Below are positions 52,503 through 61,992 of a stretch of DNA of 64,000 nt, in pieces (position 1 is the first letter of the stretch; every line of letters begins with the position of its first letter). The notes beneath the pieces were generated by a model. The model did no database searches and had not been told where the DNA came from. It saw only the letters and a list, made by a program, of their open reading frames with translations. The DNA is from Dryocola clanedunensis (lineage in GTDB: Bacteria; Pseudomonadota; Gammaproteobacteria; Enterobacterales; Enterobacteriaceae). Made by a program: the position numbers and the translations under genes. The stretch is from the NCBI RefSeq assembly GCF_025215155.1, contig NZ_JALHAM010000121.1. The stretch is one strand, 5' to 3'.

Positions 52503-53456
52503 ATGACTGCCGCATTTTCCTCTTCCCTGACCTTATTGTTCGCATCGCTGACCTTAAGCCCGCTGAGTTTTGCCGCCGACGGACACAGAATTAAGCAGCG
52601 GGCTGATGCGGTGCTGACGTTGATGAGCTACATGGTATTCCCTGATGTGACGGCCAGCGATCTGAACATCGGAAGCGGCACCGGGGAAACCAACGAACTC
52701 ACCATGACCCAGTTTGGCGGCGGAGCAACAATGAGCGACGCCTTCCCTGTCTATCTGGAGGGCGCGCTAGGCTATAGCCGCTACGATCCACAGTTTGTTA
52801 TCAGTAATGGCGCAGAAACGCGGCGTATCCCCACGAGATGGAACAGCCTTACCGCGACAGGGGGAATTGGCTGGGATTTTCATCTCTATCGCGACAGCCG
52901 GGGAGGAAACCTGGTCTTGCGCCCTATCGCTAACGTCATGCTGGGAACAATGGCCAGCGATATTCGTATAGGTGCCTGGGCTATCAAGCGTCGTACTAAC
53001 GCAGATTATGATTTTCTCAATGGCGGCAGGCTCAATGCCTGGGGTCTTGGGGGGTCGCTGATGCTTGACTATGAGCTCATCTCAAAACCGCAGGATATTG
53101 ATATTGAGCTGCGTTATTCCTCGATGAACTTGCAGACCTTTGCTAATACATCTCGTGCTGTGGATGGGCATGCGGAGGCGCAGAATCTCGGCATTTATCT
53201 GCGTCGCAGAGCGCCCATCTCAGACTGGACGCTGTTGCAAAGCCCCGTACGATATGTGCTTGAAGGTGCGCATACAGAATATCTCGGCGATCAGCGTGGC
53301 AGGCTAGGATTCGATAGCCTGAGCTCGGTGGGTTTAGGGCTGGAACTTGATAGCAGCAAATACCCAGTATTCATAACGAGAACTCGCCTGGTGGCGCGGT
53401 ATATGTTCGGAAATAATACCAGCGGCTACGGAGTGGGTTTAGCGATGAGTTTTTAG
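52503..53456 (+). CDS. Autotransporter-barrel-like outer membrane protein
   Basis: 317-residue predicted outer membrane beta-barrel of unknown role. The signal peptide is SSLTLLFASLTLSPLSFAA and is followed at once by barrel-type strands without a passenger (FPVYLEGALGYSRYD, ATGGIGWDFHLY, LVLRPIANVMLG, IDIELRYSSMNLQ), ending in Phe (GYGVGLAMSF). The pattern resembles the autotransporter/opacity-type solitary barrel family. Ribosome site is weak. A terminator shared with glgP follows. Confidence 0.75.
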   Translation: MTAAFSSSLTLLFASLTLSPLSFAADGHRIKQRADAVLTLMSYMVFPDVTASDLNIGSGTGETNELTMTQFGGGATMSDAFPVYLEGALGYSRYDPQFVISNGAETRRIPTRWNSLTATGGIGWDFHLYRDSRGGNLVLRPIANVMLGTMASDIRIGAWAIKRRTNADYDFLNGGRLNAWGLGGSLMLDYELISKPQDIDIELRYSSMNLQTFANTSRAVDGHAEAQNLGIYLRRRAPISDWTLLQSPVRYVLEGAHTEYLGDQRGRLGFDSLSSVGLGLELDSSKYPVFITRTRLVARYMFGNNTSGYGVGLAMSF

Positions 53457-53496
53457 ACGGCAAATAAATCGTTTTGCTGCATTAAATGAAGGTTAA

Positions 53497-53525
53497 AAGC
53501 CTGCCCGGAAGCCCCGGGCAGGCTT
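53497..53525. terminator. Bidirectional terminator between the barrel protein gene and glgP
   Basis: AAGCCTGCCCGG pairs perfectly with CCGGGCAGGCTT around a five-base loop, with A4 before and TTTA after. It separates two convergent genes. Confidence 0.88.
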
Positions 53526-53545
53526 TATGAAGACAACCAGCAAAG

Positions 53546-55993
53546 CTACAGGTTAGTTTTCTCTATGTGCCAGATTTTTTCTGCATAGTCCCGGATAGTC
53601 CTGTCAGATGAAAAATAGCCCATATTGGCAATATTAAGCAGCGCCATAGTATTCCACTCCGGCTGGTTGCGATACAGCGCATCGACTCTGCCCTGACATT
53701 CTACATAGCTACGATAATCCGCCAGCAGCTGATAGTGGTCACCAAAATTGATCAGCGAATCCACCAGGTCACGATACCTTCCCGGTTCGTCCGGGTTGAA
53801 GGCACCCGTGCCAATCTGCGTCAGCACCTGATGCAGCTCTTCATCCTGTTCATAATATTCACGCGGATTGTAGCCGTTTCGCCGTAACGTCTCGACCTGC
53901 TGCGCGGTATTGCCAAAGATAAAGATATTCTCCTCTCCGACATGTTCCCGCATCTCCACGTTGGCGCCATCCAGCGTGCCGATGGTCAAGGCTCCGTTAA
54001 GAGCAAACTTCATATTACTCGTACCTGAAGCTTCGGTGCCCGCCAGAGAGATCTGTTCGGAAAGATCCGCCGCCGGAATAATCAGCTGGGCAAGACTGAC
54101 GCTGTAGTTGGGAATAAACACTATCTTCAGTTTGTCGCCGGTCTGAGGATCGTTGTTGATGACCTTAGCGACGTCATTAATCAGGTGGATGATATGTTTT
54201 GCCGCATAGTAAGCCGACGCGGCTTTGCCGGCGAAAATCACCACGCGCGGCGTCCATTCAGCCTGCGGGTCAGCTTTTATCCGGTTATAGCGGCCAATCA
54301 CCTGCATCACATTCATTAACTGCCGCTTGTACTCATGGATACGTTTAATCTGCACGTCAAACAGCGCGTGCGGATTCACCACCACGTTCAGTTCCCGGGC
54401 GATATAGTCGGCCAGGCGCTGCTTATTCGCCAGTTTGGCTTTCGACACTTCCTGAAGCACTAAGGGATGGTCACTGTACTCTTTCATATCGCTCAGCTGG
54501 CTCAAATCAGTACGCCAGGTTTTGCCAATATAATGATCTAACACACCGGAAAGAGGCCGGTTAGCGAGGGCCAGCCAGCGTCGCGGAGTGACACCGTTAG
54601 TGACATTGATGAAACGCCGGGGGAAGATTTTCGCGAAATCCGCAAACAGCGACTCCACCATCAGCTGTGAGTGCAGTTCGGAAACGCCGTTGACCTTATG
54701 GCTGGCGACTACGGCAAGCCAGGCCATGCGCACCTGACGGCCATTGGACTCATCGATAATTGAGGTGCGGCTCAGCAGCCCCAAATCGTCGGGATACTGC
54801 TCCTGCAGGGTTTTAAGGAAGTAGTCATTTATCTCGAAGATAATCTGCAAATGGCGCGGCAGAATTTTCCCCAGCATATCGACCGGCCAGGTTTCCAGCG
54901 CCTCACTCATCAAGGTGTGATTGGTGTAGGAGAAGACCTGACAGGCTATCTCAAAGGCACTCTCCCAGCTGAACTTGTGAACATCAATCAGCAGGCGCAT
55001 AAACTCCGGAATCGACAGCACCGGATGCGTGTCATTCAGGTGAATAGCGACTTTCTCCGCCAGGTTGTCGTAGGTTTGATAGACCTGATAGTGACGAGCC
55101 AGAATATCCTGTACCGTCGCAGAAACGAGGAAATATTCCTGGCGCAGACGCAGTTCACGACCGCAATGAGTTGAGTCGTCCGGGTACAGCACTCGGGAGA
55201 CGTTTTCCGAGTGGTTCTTGTCTTCAACGGCGGCGAAGTAATCCCCCTGGTTAAATTTGCCCAGGTTGATTTCACTGCTCGCCTGAGCACTCCACAGACG
55301 CAGCGTATTCATCGCATCCGTATCGTAGCCGGGGATGATTTGATCGAAAGCCACGGCGATTATCTCTTCGGTTTCCAGCCAGCGGGTCTTCTTACCTTCC
55401 AGCTGAACGCGCCCGCCAAACTGAACCGCATAGCGGGTTTTATGCCGTTCAAACTCCCACGGGTTACCGTACTCCAGCCAGTAGTCAGGGGATTCCATCT
55501 GCTTACCGTCAACAATGCTCTGTTTAAACATCCCATAGTCATAGCGGATACCATAGCCGCGTCCGGGCAGGCCCTGTGTTGCCAGTGAGTCAAGAAAACA
55601 GGCCGCCAGGCGGCCAAGGCCACCGTTACCAAGACCCGGATCGTTCTCCTCCCCGATAAGCTCCTCCAGCTCCATGCCCATCTCTGCCAGCGCCGCTTTC
55701 ACATCGTCATAAATACCCAGCGACAGCAAAGCATTGGACAGGGTGCGGCCAATCAAAAACTCCATCGACAGGTAATAGACCTGCCGGCCTTCCTGAGAGA
55801 TCCTCGCCCGATGCGCTTTCAACCAGCGTTCCACCAGACGGTCGCGGACGGCGAACAGCGTGGCGTTGAGCCACTCATGTTTATTAGCCAGCGCCGGATC
55901 TTTACCAAGCGTAAACATTAGCTTATAGGCAATGGCATGTTTCAGTGCCTCTTCGCTCAGCTCAGGGGAGCGATAACTTACACGTGGTTCCAT
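53546..55993 (-). CDS. glgP: Glycogen phosphorylase GlgP
   Basis: PLP enzyme that releases glucose-1-phosphate from the non-reducing ends of glycogen. The start at 55993 (MEPRVSYRSPELSEEALKHA) gives 815 residues, the family length, with GGAAGA 8 nt upstream. PLP-lysine motif ASGTSNMKFALNGAL, the glycine loop ENDPGLGNGGLGRLAACF and the substrate motif NVTNGVTPRRW are intact. It is the last gene of glgB-glgC-glgP, 16 nt after glgC. In the usual enterobacterial operon glgA lies between glgC and glgP; here it is missing. Confidence 0.95.
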   Translation of the reverse strand: MEPRVSYRSPELSEEALKHAIAYKLMFTLGKDPALANKHEWLNATLFAVRDRLVERWLKAHRARISQEGRQVYYLSMEFLIGRTLSNALLSLGIYDDVKAALAEMGMELEELIGEENDPGLGNGGLGRLAACFLDSLATQGLPGRGYGIRYDYGMFKQSIVDGKQMESPDYWLEYGNPWEFERHKTRYAVQFGGRVQLEGKKTRWLETEEIIAVAFDQIIPGYDTDAMNTLRLWSAQASSEINLGKFNQGDYFAAVEDKNHSENVSRVLYPDDSTHCGRELRLRQEYFLVSATVQDILARHYQVYQTYDNLAEKVAIHLNDTHPVLSIPEFMRLLIDVHKFSWESAFEIACQVFSYTNHTLMSEALETWPVDMLGKILPRHLQIIFEINDYFLKTLQEQYPDDLGLLSRTSIIDESNGRQVRMAWLAVVASHKVNGVSELHSQLMVESLFADFAKIFPRRFINVTNGVTPRRWLALANRPLSGVLDHYIGKTWRTDLSQLSDMKEYSDHPLVLQEVSKAKLANKQRLADYIARELNVVVNPHALFDVQIKRIHEYKRQLMNVMQVIGRYNRIKADPQAEWTPRVVIFAGKAASAYYAAKHIIHLINDVAKVINNDPQTGDKLKIVFIPNYSVSLAQLIIPAADLSEQISLAGTEASGTSNMKFALNGALTIGTLDGANVEMREHVGEENIFIFGNTAQQVETLRRNGYNPREYYEQDEELHQVLTQIGTGAFNPDEPGRYRDLVDSLINFGDHYQLLADYRSYVECQGRVDALYRNQPEWNTMALLNIANMGYFSSDRTIRDYAEKIWHIEKTNL

Positions 55994-56009
55994 TTTTTTT
56001 TCTTCCAGA

Positions 56010-57293
56010 TTATTGTTCAAGATTATCCAGCATCTCTTTTGTGACCAGCACAATACCCTCTTCCGAGCGATAAAAGCGTCTGGCGTCCTCTACGGCATTT
56101 TCACCAATGACCATACCTTCCGGGATAGTGCATCCTCGATCGATAACACAGCGTCTTATGCGACACGAACGGCCGACCCAAACGCCCGGTAATAAAACTG
56201 ACGAATCAATATTGCAAAAAGAATTAACCCGCACGTTGGAAAATAAAATGGTCTGCACAACAACCGACCCTGAAATAATACAGCCGCCAGAGACCAGTGA
56301 ATTCATAGTCAATCCGTGACTGCCCGTTCTGTCCTGCACAAACTTGGCGCTGGGCAGCGATTCCATATAAGTCCGAATAGGCCAGTTTTTGTCGTAAATA
56401 TCAAGATCCGGCAACACTGAAGCCAAATCAAGATTTGCCTTCCAGTAGGCCTCCAGCGTGCCGACGTCTCGCCAGTACGGTTCTGCTTTATTATCAGACT
56501 GGACGCAGGAGCGCGGGAAAGGATGGGCGAAAGCTTTTCCGCAGGCCATAATTTTGGGGATGATATCTTTACCAAAATCATGACTTGAACTCTCGTCACG
56601 GTCGTCCTCTTCCAGTAGCTGATAAAGGTACTCAGCATTAAAAATGTAAATTCCCATGCTGGCTAACGATTTAGTCTCATCACCCGGCATGGTGGGAGGA
56701 TTTGCTGGTTTTTCAACAAAATCAATAATTTTATCATTTTCGTCAATGGCCATAACGCCAAAGGCTGCGGCCTCTTCCACCGGCACTGGCAGGCACGCCA
56801 CGGTACACTGCGCGCCTTTCTCGACGTGATCGAGCAGCATGCGGGAATAGTCCTGCTTATAAATGTGATCCCCGGCCAGAATAACGACAAACTCTGCATC
56901 GTATTGCCGGATGATATCCAGATTTTGCGTCACCGCATCCGCCGTTCCGCGATACCAGTTTTCATCATGGCCGCGCTGCTGTGCAGGCAATAAATCAACG
57001 AACTCATTCATCTCTTCATTAAAGAATGACCACCCCCGCTGAATATGTTGAACCAGCGAGTGGGATTGATATTGTGTAATAACCCCAATACGGCGAATGC
57101 CTGAGTTAATACAATTCGACAGCGCAAAGTCGATAATTCTAAATTTTCCGCCAAAATGTACCGCGGGCTTTGCACGTGACGCTGTCAGATCCTTTAAGCG
57201 AGTCCCGCGCCCTCCGGCGAGTATCAGGGCGACCGATTTAAGGGGTAGCTGACGCGACAACATTAACTTGTCATGATTTTCAGGTTTATTCAT
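56010..57293 (-). CDS. glgC: Glucose-1-phosphate adenylyltransferase GlgC
   Basis: Makes ADP-glucose from ATP and glucose-1-phosphate, the regulated first step of glycogen synthesis. The 427-residue protein has the nucleotide loop LAGGRGTRLKDL, the activator-site lysine region AKPAVHFGGKFRIIDFALSN, WYRGTADAVTQN and the catalytic VILAGDHIYKQDY. The C-terminal left-handed beta-helix is full length. It differs from E. coli GlgC at many positions, as a paralogue would. It lies 115 nt after glgB and 16 nt before glgP; no glgX is present. Confidence 0.95.
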   Translation of the reverse strand: MNKPENHDKLMLSRQLPLKSVALILAGGRGTRLKDLTASRAKPAVHFGGKFRIIDFALSNCINSGIRRIGVITQYQSHSLVQHIQRGWSFFNEEMNEFVDLLPAQQRGHDENWYRGTADAVTQNLDIIRQYDAEFVVILAGDHIYKQDYSRMLLDHVEKGAQCTVACLPVPVEEAAAFGVMAIDENDKIIDFVEKPANPPTMPGDETKSLASMGIYIFNAEYLYQLLEEDDRDESSSHDFGKDIIPKIMACGKAFAHPFPRSCVQSDNKAEPYWRDVGTLEAYWKANLDLASVLPDLDIYDKNWPIRTYMESLPSAKFVQDRTGSHGLTMNSLVSGGCIISGSVVVQTILFSNVRVNSFCNIDSSVLLPGVWVGRSCRIRRCVIDRGCTIPEGMVIGENAVEDARRFYRSEEGIVLVTKEMLDNLEQ

Positions 57294-57408
57294 AATCTGA
57301 TCCTGCCATAAAATTAAAGCAATAAGATAGAGGTTAAATTTATATTGACGCGGGTAATAAACATTCCATTTATCACCTGTGAAAATAATCGTTCACTAAT
57401 ACGTGTTA

Positions 57409-59598
57409 TTAATCTTCAGGCTCCCGTATCAACCAAATAGTTGCCAGTGGTGGTAATGTAAGACAAACAGAATGCTCCCGGCCGTGGCTGGCAATCGGGC
57501 TGCTCTCGACCTTACCGCTATTACCCATATTGCTGCCGTGATAGTACTGCGAATCGGTATTCAATATTTCCCGCCAGCGCCCCGGCTGGTTGATACCAAA
57601 TCGATAACCTTCGCGTGGCTGAGGCGTGAAGTTACTGGCGACAATAATTTCATTGCCGGCTTTATCGCGGCGGACAAAAACAAAGACCGACTGCTGGCGG
57701 TCGTCCACGACCAGCCACTCAAAGCCATAAGGGTCAAAATCCAGCTCGTGGAGCGCCTTATGGTGGCGATAGGCATGGTTGAGATCGCGCACCATTCGCT
57801 GAACGCCGTGATGCCAGTTATCCTCCCCTTCCAGCAAAGACCAGTCGAGGCTGAAATCGTGGTTCCATTCACACCCCTGAGCGAATTCGTTGCCCATGAA
57901 CAGCAGCTTTTTGCCCGGAAAGGCAAACATCCAGCCGTAATAGGCGCGCAGGGTGGCAAACTTTTGCCACGTGTCACCGGGCATCCGGTTAAGAATCGAT
58001 TTTTTCCCGTGGACGACTTCATCGTGTGACAGCGGCAGCACGAAGTTCTCGTTGTAGTGGTAAAGCATACCGAAGGTCATCTTGTCATGATGCTCCCCGC
58101 GGTGCTCCGGACTTAGCGCCATGTAATCGAGCGTGTCGTGCATCCAGCCGAGGTTCCATTTGAACCAGAAACCGAGGCCGCCCGTTTGTGCGGGACGGGA
58201 TACCCCGCCGAAATCGGATGACTCTTCTGCCATGGTGACAGCACCGGGCGTCTGTTCACCCAGCACACGGTTAGTATTACGGAGAAATTCAATCGCTTCG
58301 AGATTCTCCCGCCCGCCGTGCTGATTGGCGATCCACTCCCCCTCTTTACGACTGTAATCCCGAAAAATCATCGAAGTCACCGCATCAACCCGCAGGGCGT
58401 CGATGCCGAAGCGCTCAATCCAGTACAGCGCGTTGCCCACCAGGAAATTGCTCACTTCACGGCGACCATAATTGTAAATAAGGGTACTCCAGTCCTGGTG
58501 AAACCCTTCGCGTGGGTCGCTATGTTCATACAGCGAGGTGCCATCAAAGGATGCCAGAGCGAAATCATCCGTCGGGAAATGGCCCGGCACCCAGTCGAGA
58601 ATGACGTTCAGGCCAGCGGCGTGTACGGCATCCAGAAAATATCGGAAATCTTCCCTGGTACCATAGCGGCGCGTTGGCGCATAAAGCCCGGTTGGCTGGT
58701 AGCCCCAGCTGCCGTCAAACGGATATTCACCGATCGGCATCAATTCCAGATGGGTAAATCCCATCTCTTTGGCGTAGGGCACCAGCTGGTTAGCCAGATC
58801 GCGATAGCTTAGCCAGTCGTTATTTTCAGGATTGCGGCGCCATGAGCCGAGATGCACTTCATAAATTGAAATCGGCGCATCGAACTGGTTGGCTTGTTTG
58901 CGCGCCAGAGGCTGTTCAACTTTGCCCGGCAAACCGCAGATAAGCGAAGCGCTTTCCGGCCGCATTTGTGCTTCAAATGCGTAAGGATCGGCCTTCACGC
59001 GCAGATTGTCGTGGGCGTCAATCAGTTCAAATTTGTACAGCTGGCCGTACAGCGTGCCGGGGATAAACAGCTCCCAGATACCAGATTCCTGACGCAGACG
59101 CATGGGGTGACGGCGGCCATCCCAACAGTTGAACTGGCCGACGACGCTGACGCGCCGGGCATTGGGTGCCCAGACTGAAAAACGAGTCCCAACGACGCCG
59201 TCCAAAGTGTCCTGGTGGGCACCCAGTTTTTCATAAGGACGCAGATGGGTTCCTTCCGACAACAGCCATGAGTCCAGCTCCTGCAATAGCGGAGCAAACC
59301 GATAGGGATCATCAAGCAGCTGCTGCTGCTCATGCCAGCTGACGAGGAGTTGGTAGCGAAAAGTTTTTTTACGACGAGGTAGCAAGCCGCTGAAGAATCC
59401 ACGCGAATCAGAACATGCGAGTCTGGTCACCTTGCGCGTCGTTTTCGCCTCAATGACCCAGACCTCGGTCGCGTCAGGAAACAGAGCGCGCACCTCCAGT
59501 CCGGCACCAGTGCTGTGCATCCCCAAAACGGAGAAAGGATCAAAAAGCTGCCCGGTGAACAGCGCTGAAATCACATTTTCATCAATAGAGTCAGACAT
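57409..59598 (-). CDS. glgB: 1,4-alpha-glucan branching enzyme GlgB
   Basis: GH13 enzyme that introduces alpha-1,6 branches into glycogen. The 729-residue protein has the N-terminal CBM48 (GTRFSVWAPNARRVSVVGQFNCWDG), the TIM barrel with nucleophile in GIDALRVDAVTSM, acid/base in TMAEESSDF and the transition-state Asp in PLSHDEVVHGK, and the C-terminal beta domain. First gene of the glgBCP unit; the upstream gap is shared with a divergent small gene. Confidence 0.96.
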   Translation of the reverse strand: MSDSIDENVISALFTGQLFDPFSVLGMHSTGAGLEVRALFPDATEVWVIEAKTTRKVTRLACSDSRGFFSGLLPRRKKTFRYQLLVSWHEQQQLLDDPYRFAPLLQELDSWLLSEGTHLRPYEKLGAHQDTLDGVVGTRFSVWAPNARRVSVVGQFNCWDGRRHPMRLRQESGIWELFIPGTLYGQLYKFELIDAHDNLRVKADPYAFEAQMRPESASLICGLPGKVEQPLARKQANQFDAPISIYEVHLGSWRRNPENNDWLSYRDLANQLVPYAKEMGFTHLELMPIGEYPFDGSWGYQPTGLYAPTRRYGTREDFRYFLDAVHAAGLNVILDWVPGHFPTDDFALASFDGTSLYEHSDPREGFHQDWSTLIYNYGRREVSNFLVGNALYWIERFGIDALRVDAVTSMIFRDYSRKEGEWIANQHGGRENLEAIEFLRNTNRVLGEQTPGAVTMAEESSDFGGVSRPAQTGGLGFWFKWNLGWMHDTLDYMALSPEHRGEHHDKMTFGMLYHYNENFVLPLSHDEVVHGKKSILNRMPGDTWQKFATLRAYYGWMFAFPGKKLLFMGNEFAQGCEWNHDFSLDWSLLEGEDNWHHGVQRMVRDLNHAYRHHKALHELDFDPYGFEWLVVDDRQQSVFVFVRRDKAGNEIIVASNFTPQPREGYRFGINQPGRWREILNTDSQYYHGSNMGNSGKVESSPIASHGREHSVCLTLPPLATIWLIREPED

Positions 59599-60072
59599 GT
59601 CGCCCCCTGCTGTCGTCTATCAGAAAGAACTACTGCGCCTCTTTCTGTCCTTTGACTTTGTAATACTCAGGCACGTTGCTATTCATTCTTACCCTTAGTG
59701 CCTCAAGACATGTCGGTCGTTCACAAATCGAATTGTCTGTCGCGCTCAAAAAACGCCTTCATTCCTCCGTTTACTTTTTTGTTACATACATCCCAGAATA
59801 ATTACTCCTGAAAATCATTCTGTGAGTGATCCCTCGTTTTTTAAGATCGCGGAAGAATAGACTTCCTCACTTTAAATTTTAAATTCATCTTTTTAACAAA
59901 TTTACGTGACACGTCCGTTATCCCTGCGGCTATATTTTTGCACGCTTAATTTAAATTTTTTAAATTAAAAATGGTGATAAGTGAAAGTAGCCATTCAGAG
60001 CATTCTTACAGAAAGAAAATAGCGAGGACACTAAGCTAAAAGTGATAGTTGTTAATTGCACAAGGAATTTAT
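59599..60072. promoter_or_regulatory. Control region between glgB and the 84-residue orphan
   Basis: About 470 bases between divergent genes. TTAATTTAA and TTAAATTAA (59946-59968) form a perfect 9-bp AT-only palindrome around a 5-nt centre, inside a strongly AT-rich block (59870-59970). It could be a regulator site or an H-NS nucleation sequence. No CRP-type palindrome is evident. Confidence 0.45.
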
Positions 60073-60327
60073 ATGAGTGATACAGAAAAGAAAACCAAAA
60101 AAGAATATGTCGGTGATGTGGTTTCACAGCTGAAAGAGATTCGCCACTACGCCGAAACCAACACTGAACGCCTGTCCGCTCACTGGCTGGCATTTGATAC
60201 AGGCGAATATGCGGATAAAGCGTTCGCGGGCAAAGTCAGCGAACTTCTGAATATGCAGGGCAAGCTGCATGATGAGCTTGAGTCACTGTTACAGGACATG
60301 GAAATATTTATTAATCAGGAAGATTAA
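60073..60327 (+). CDS. Conserved small helical protein of unknown function
   Basis: 84 residues (MSDTEKKTKKEYVGDVVSQLKEIRHYAETNTERL...LHDELESLLQDMEIFINQED). It is highly charged, soluble, probably a helical hairpin or coiled coil, with no signal peptide or membrane segment. AAGGA 7-11 nt ahead of the ATG at 60073 is a good ribosome site; an in-frame ATG at 60049 lacks one. It starts divergently from glgB and lies 156 nt before the DUF2254 gene. I do not recognise the family. Confidence 0.7.
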   Translation: MSDTEKKTKKEYVGDVVSQLKEIRHYAETNTERLSAHWLAFDTGEYADKAFAGKVSELLNMQGKLHDELESLLQDMEIFINQED

Positions 60328-60483
60328 TAAATACCACTTCTGTTAATGCCCTATATAGATATTAAAATGCCACAAAATAATAACGTTGCCACACCCTCAC
60401 AGTTACCTTAACCGTGGCAACGTTATGCTATACATGATTTTTGCTCTACACTGGAATGCTTCAATGATAAAGGAATAGATGGC

Positions 60484-61740
60484 ATGTCAAAGTGGCAGTG
60501 GTTGCTCAGTCAATTAACACGCAAATTATGGTTCCGCGCCTGTCTGTTCGCCGTACTGGCCGTCCTTTCCGCACTCATTTCTATTGTCTTAAAACCTTAT
60601 ATTCCACCGCACATAGGTGGGATCGTGGGTGCCGATGCGGTTGATAATATCCTCAACATCCTTGCTTCAAGTATGCTGGCCGTCACTACCTTCTCATTAA
60701 GTATCATGGTGTCGGCATTCGGTGCGGCGTCGACGAGCGTGACGCCACGTGCGACACGTCTGGTCATTGAAGACCGTACGACACAAAACGTGCTCGCCAC
60801 CTTTATCGGCTCGTTTCTCTTTAGCCTGGTTGGCATTATCGCCAGAAGTATGGGTGCCTATGGCGAACAGGGCCGCGTCGTTTTATTTATCGTCACGCTG
60901 ATTGTCATTGGGTTAATTATTATCACCCTGCTTGCCTGGATCCAGCATCTGTCCCTGCTGGGCCGGGTCGGAGAAACCACCTCACGGGTCGAATTGGTCA
61001 CGCGTCTCTCATTAGAAACTCGTGTCAAGGTGCCTTATATGGGGGCAAATCCCTGGCCTGCAGAAGCTCAGCCGCCGATAAATGCGATAGCCGTTTACCC
61101 GGATGAAATCGGTTATGTACAGAATATTGACCTGCACAGCCTTAACGCCTACGCAGAAAGCATCAACGGTGCGCTTTATTTACACTGCCAGGCGGGGGCG
61201 TTCGTCCACACGGCACAGCCAATAATTTGGTTAACGTCGTCAGAGGGTGAAATTGATAGCGCTGAAGTTCTGAGCAACATCATTATTAGCGCAGAGCGTT
61301 CATTCGACCAGGACCCTCGCTTTGGCTTTTCCGTATTAGCCGAGATTGCATCCCGTGCTTTGTCGCCGGCCGTCAATGACCCCGGAACCGCCATAGATGT
61401 CATTGGGCGCGCAGTAAGGTTACTGGCACTGTGGGAAGAAAAAACTGAAGAACCGGAGAGACTCTATCCCCGGTGCTATGTCAGGCCGATAAAAACCGCA
61501 GATTTATTCGATGACATTTTCAACCCTATCGCCCGGGATGGTGCCGCTCTCGTTGAAGTGCAGCTGCGCCTGCTAAAGGCCCTGCAGGCCCTGAATAAGA
61601 TCAACAGAGCAGCCTTTGCGGCAGATACCAGGCGCTATATTTCCCTCATCGCACAGCTGTCTGAAACGGCTATGGTTTCGCCGCAGGATAAGGCCAAAAT
61701 AAGCAGCTGGGTCAAACAGTATGTGCTGCACGATGAGTAA
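60484..61740 (+). CDS. DUF2254 family membrane protein
   Basis: 418-residue inner-membrane protein of the DUF2254 family, function unknown. Four membrane segments lie in the first 160 residues (WFRACLFAVLAVLSALISIVL, NILASSMLAVTTFSLSIMVSA, VLATFIGSFLFSLVGIIA, VVLFIVTLIVIGLIIITLLA); the rest is a soluble domain with the family motif RSFDQDPRFGFSVLAEIASRALSPAVNDPGTA. TM topology with conserved Asp/Pro motif suggests a channel-like or sensor role, which is only inference. AGGA about 10 nt ahead of the ATG. Confidence 0.9.
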   Translation: MSKWQWLLSQLTRKLWFRACLFAVLAVLSALISIVLKPYIPPHIGGIVGADAVDNILNILASSMLAVTTFSLSIMVSAFGAASTSVTPRATRLVIEDRTTQNVLATFIGSFLFSLVGIIARSMGAYGEQGRVVLFIVTLIVIGLIIITLLAWIQHLSLLGRVGETTSRVELVTRLSLETRVKVPYMGANPWPAEAQPPINAIAVYPDEIGYVQNIDLHSLNAYAESINGALYLHCQAGAFVHTAQPIIWLTSSEGEIDSAEVLSNIIISAERSFDQDPRFGFSVLAEIASRALSPAVNDPGTAIDVIGRAVRLLALWEEKTEEPERLYPRCYVRPIKTADLFDDIFNPIARDGAALVEVQLRLLKALQALNKINRAAFAADTRRYISLIAQLSETAMVSPQDKAKISSWVKQYVLHDE

Positions 61741-61792
61741 ATTAATCCAGTTTTAAAGCGTCTGCTTTATGTGACTCTTCCCCCCTTGAAGC

Positions 61793-61820
61793 AAGCCTGC
61801 TTATAACGATAAGCAGGCTT
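61793..61820 (+). repeat. Stem-loop flanking the 139-bp element, copy 2 left
   Basis: AAGCCTGCTTAT-AACG-ATAAGCAGGCTT, a perfect 12-bp stem, 52 nt past the DUF2254 stop. It is repeated at 61964-61987. The two bracket the element. Confidence 0.85.
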
Positions 61821-61958
61821 TAGATTACTGACAAAGAAGGAAAAAGCGTGGTTTTTCCTTCTTTGTGGTCAGCAGGCGAAAATCAATGAATTGATTTTCC
61901 TTGTTATTTATTCAGTGAGATCTTTGCGAAACGCATTCGCTTTAGGTTTGTCATCAGT
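61820..61958 (-). repeat. 139-bp dispersed element, copy 2
   Basis: Reverse-orientation copy of 52140-52278: TTAGATTACTGAC at the left end and GTTTGTCATCAGT at the right. Same length, about nine substitutions; several changes preserve pairing in the 13-bp AAAGAAGG...CCTTCTTT stem. Located in the intergenic region between the DUF2254 gene and the sugar operon. Confidence 0.85.
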
Positions 61959-61963
61959 CTGAG

Positions 61964-61992
61964 GCCTGCTTATAACGATAAGCAGGCTTTTT
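61964..61992 (+). terminator. Terminator-like stem-loop, duplicate of 61793-61820
   Basis: GCCTGCTTAT-AACG-ATAAGCAGGC followed by TTTTT. It is the intact Rho-independent terminator of the DUF2254 transcript; the left duplicate lacks the long T-run. Confidence 0.88.
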
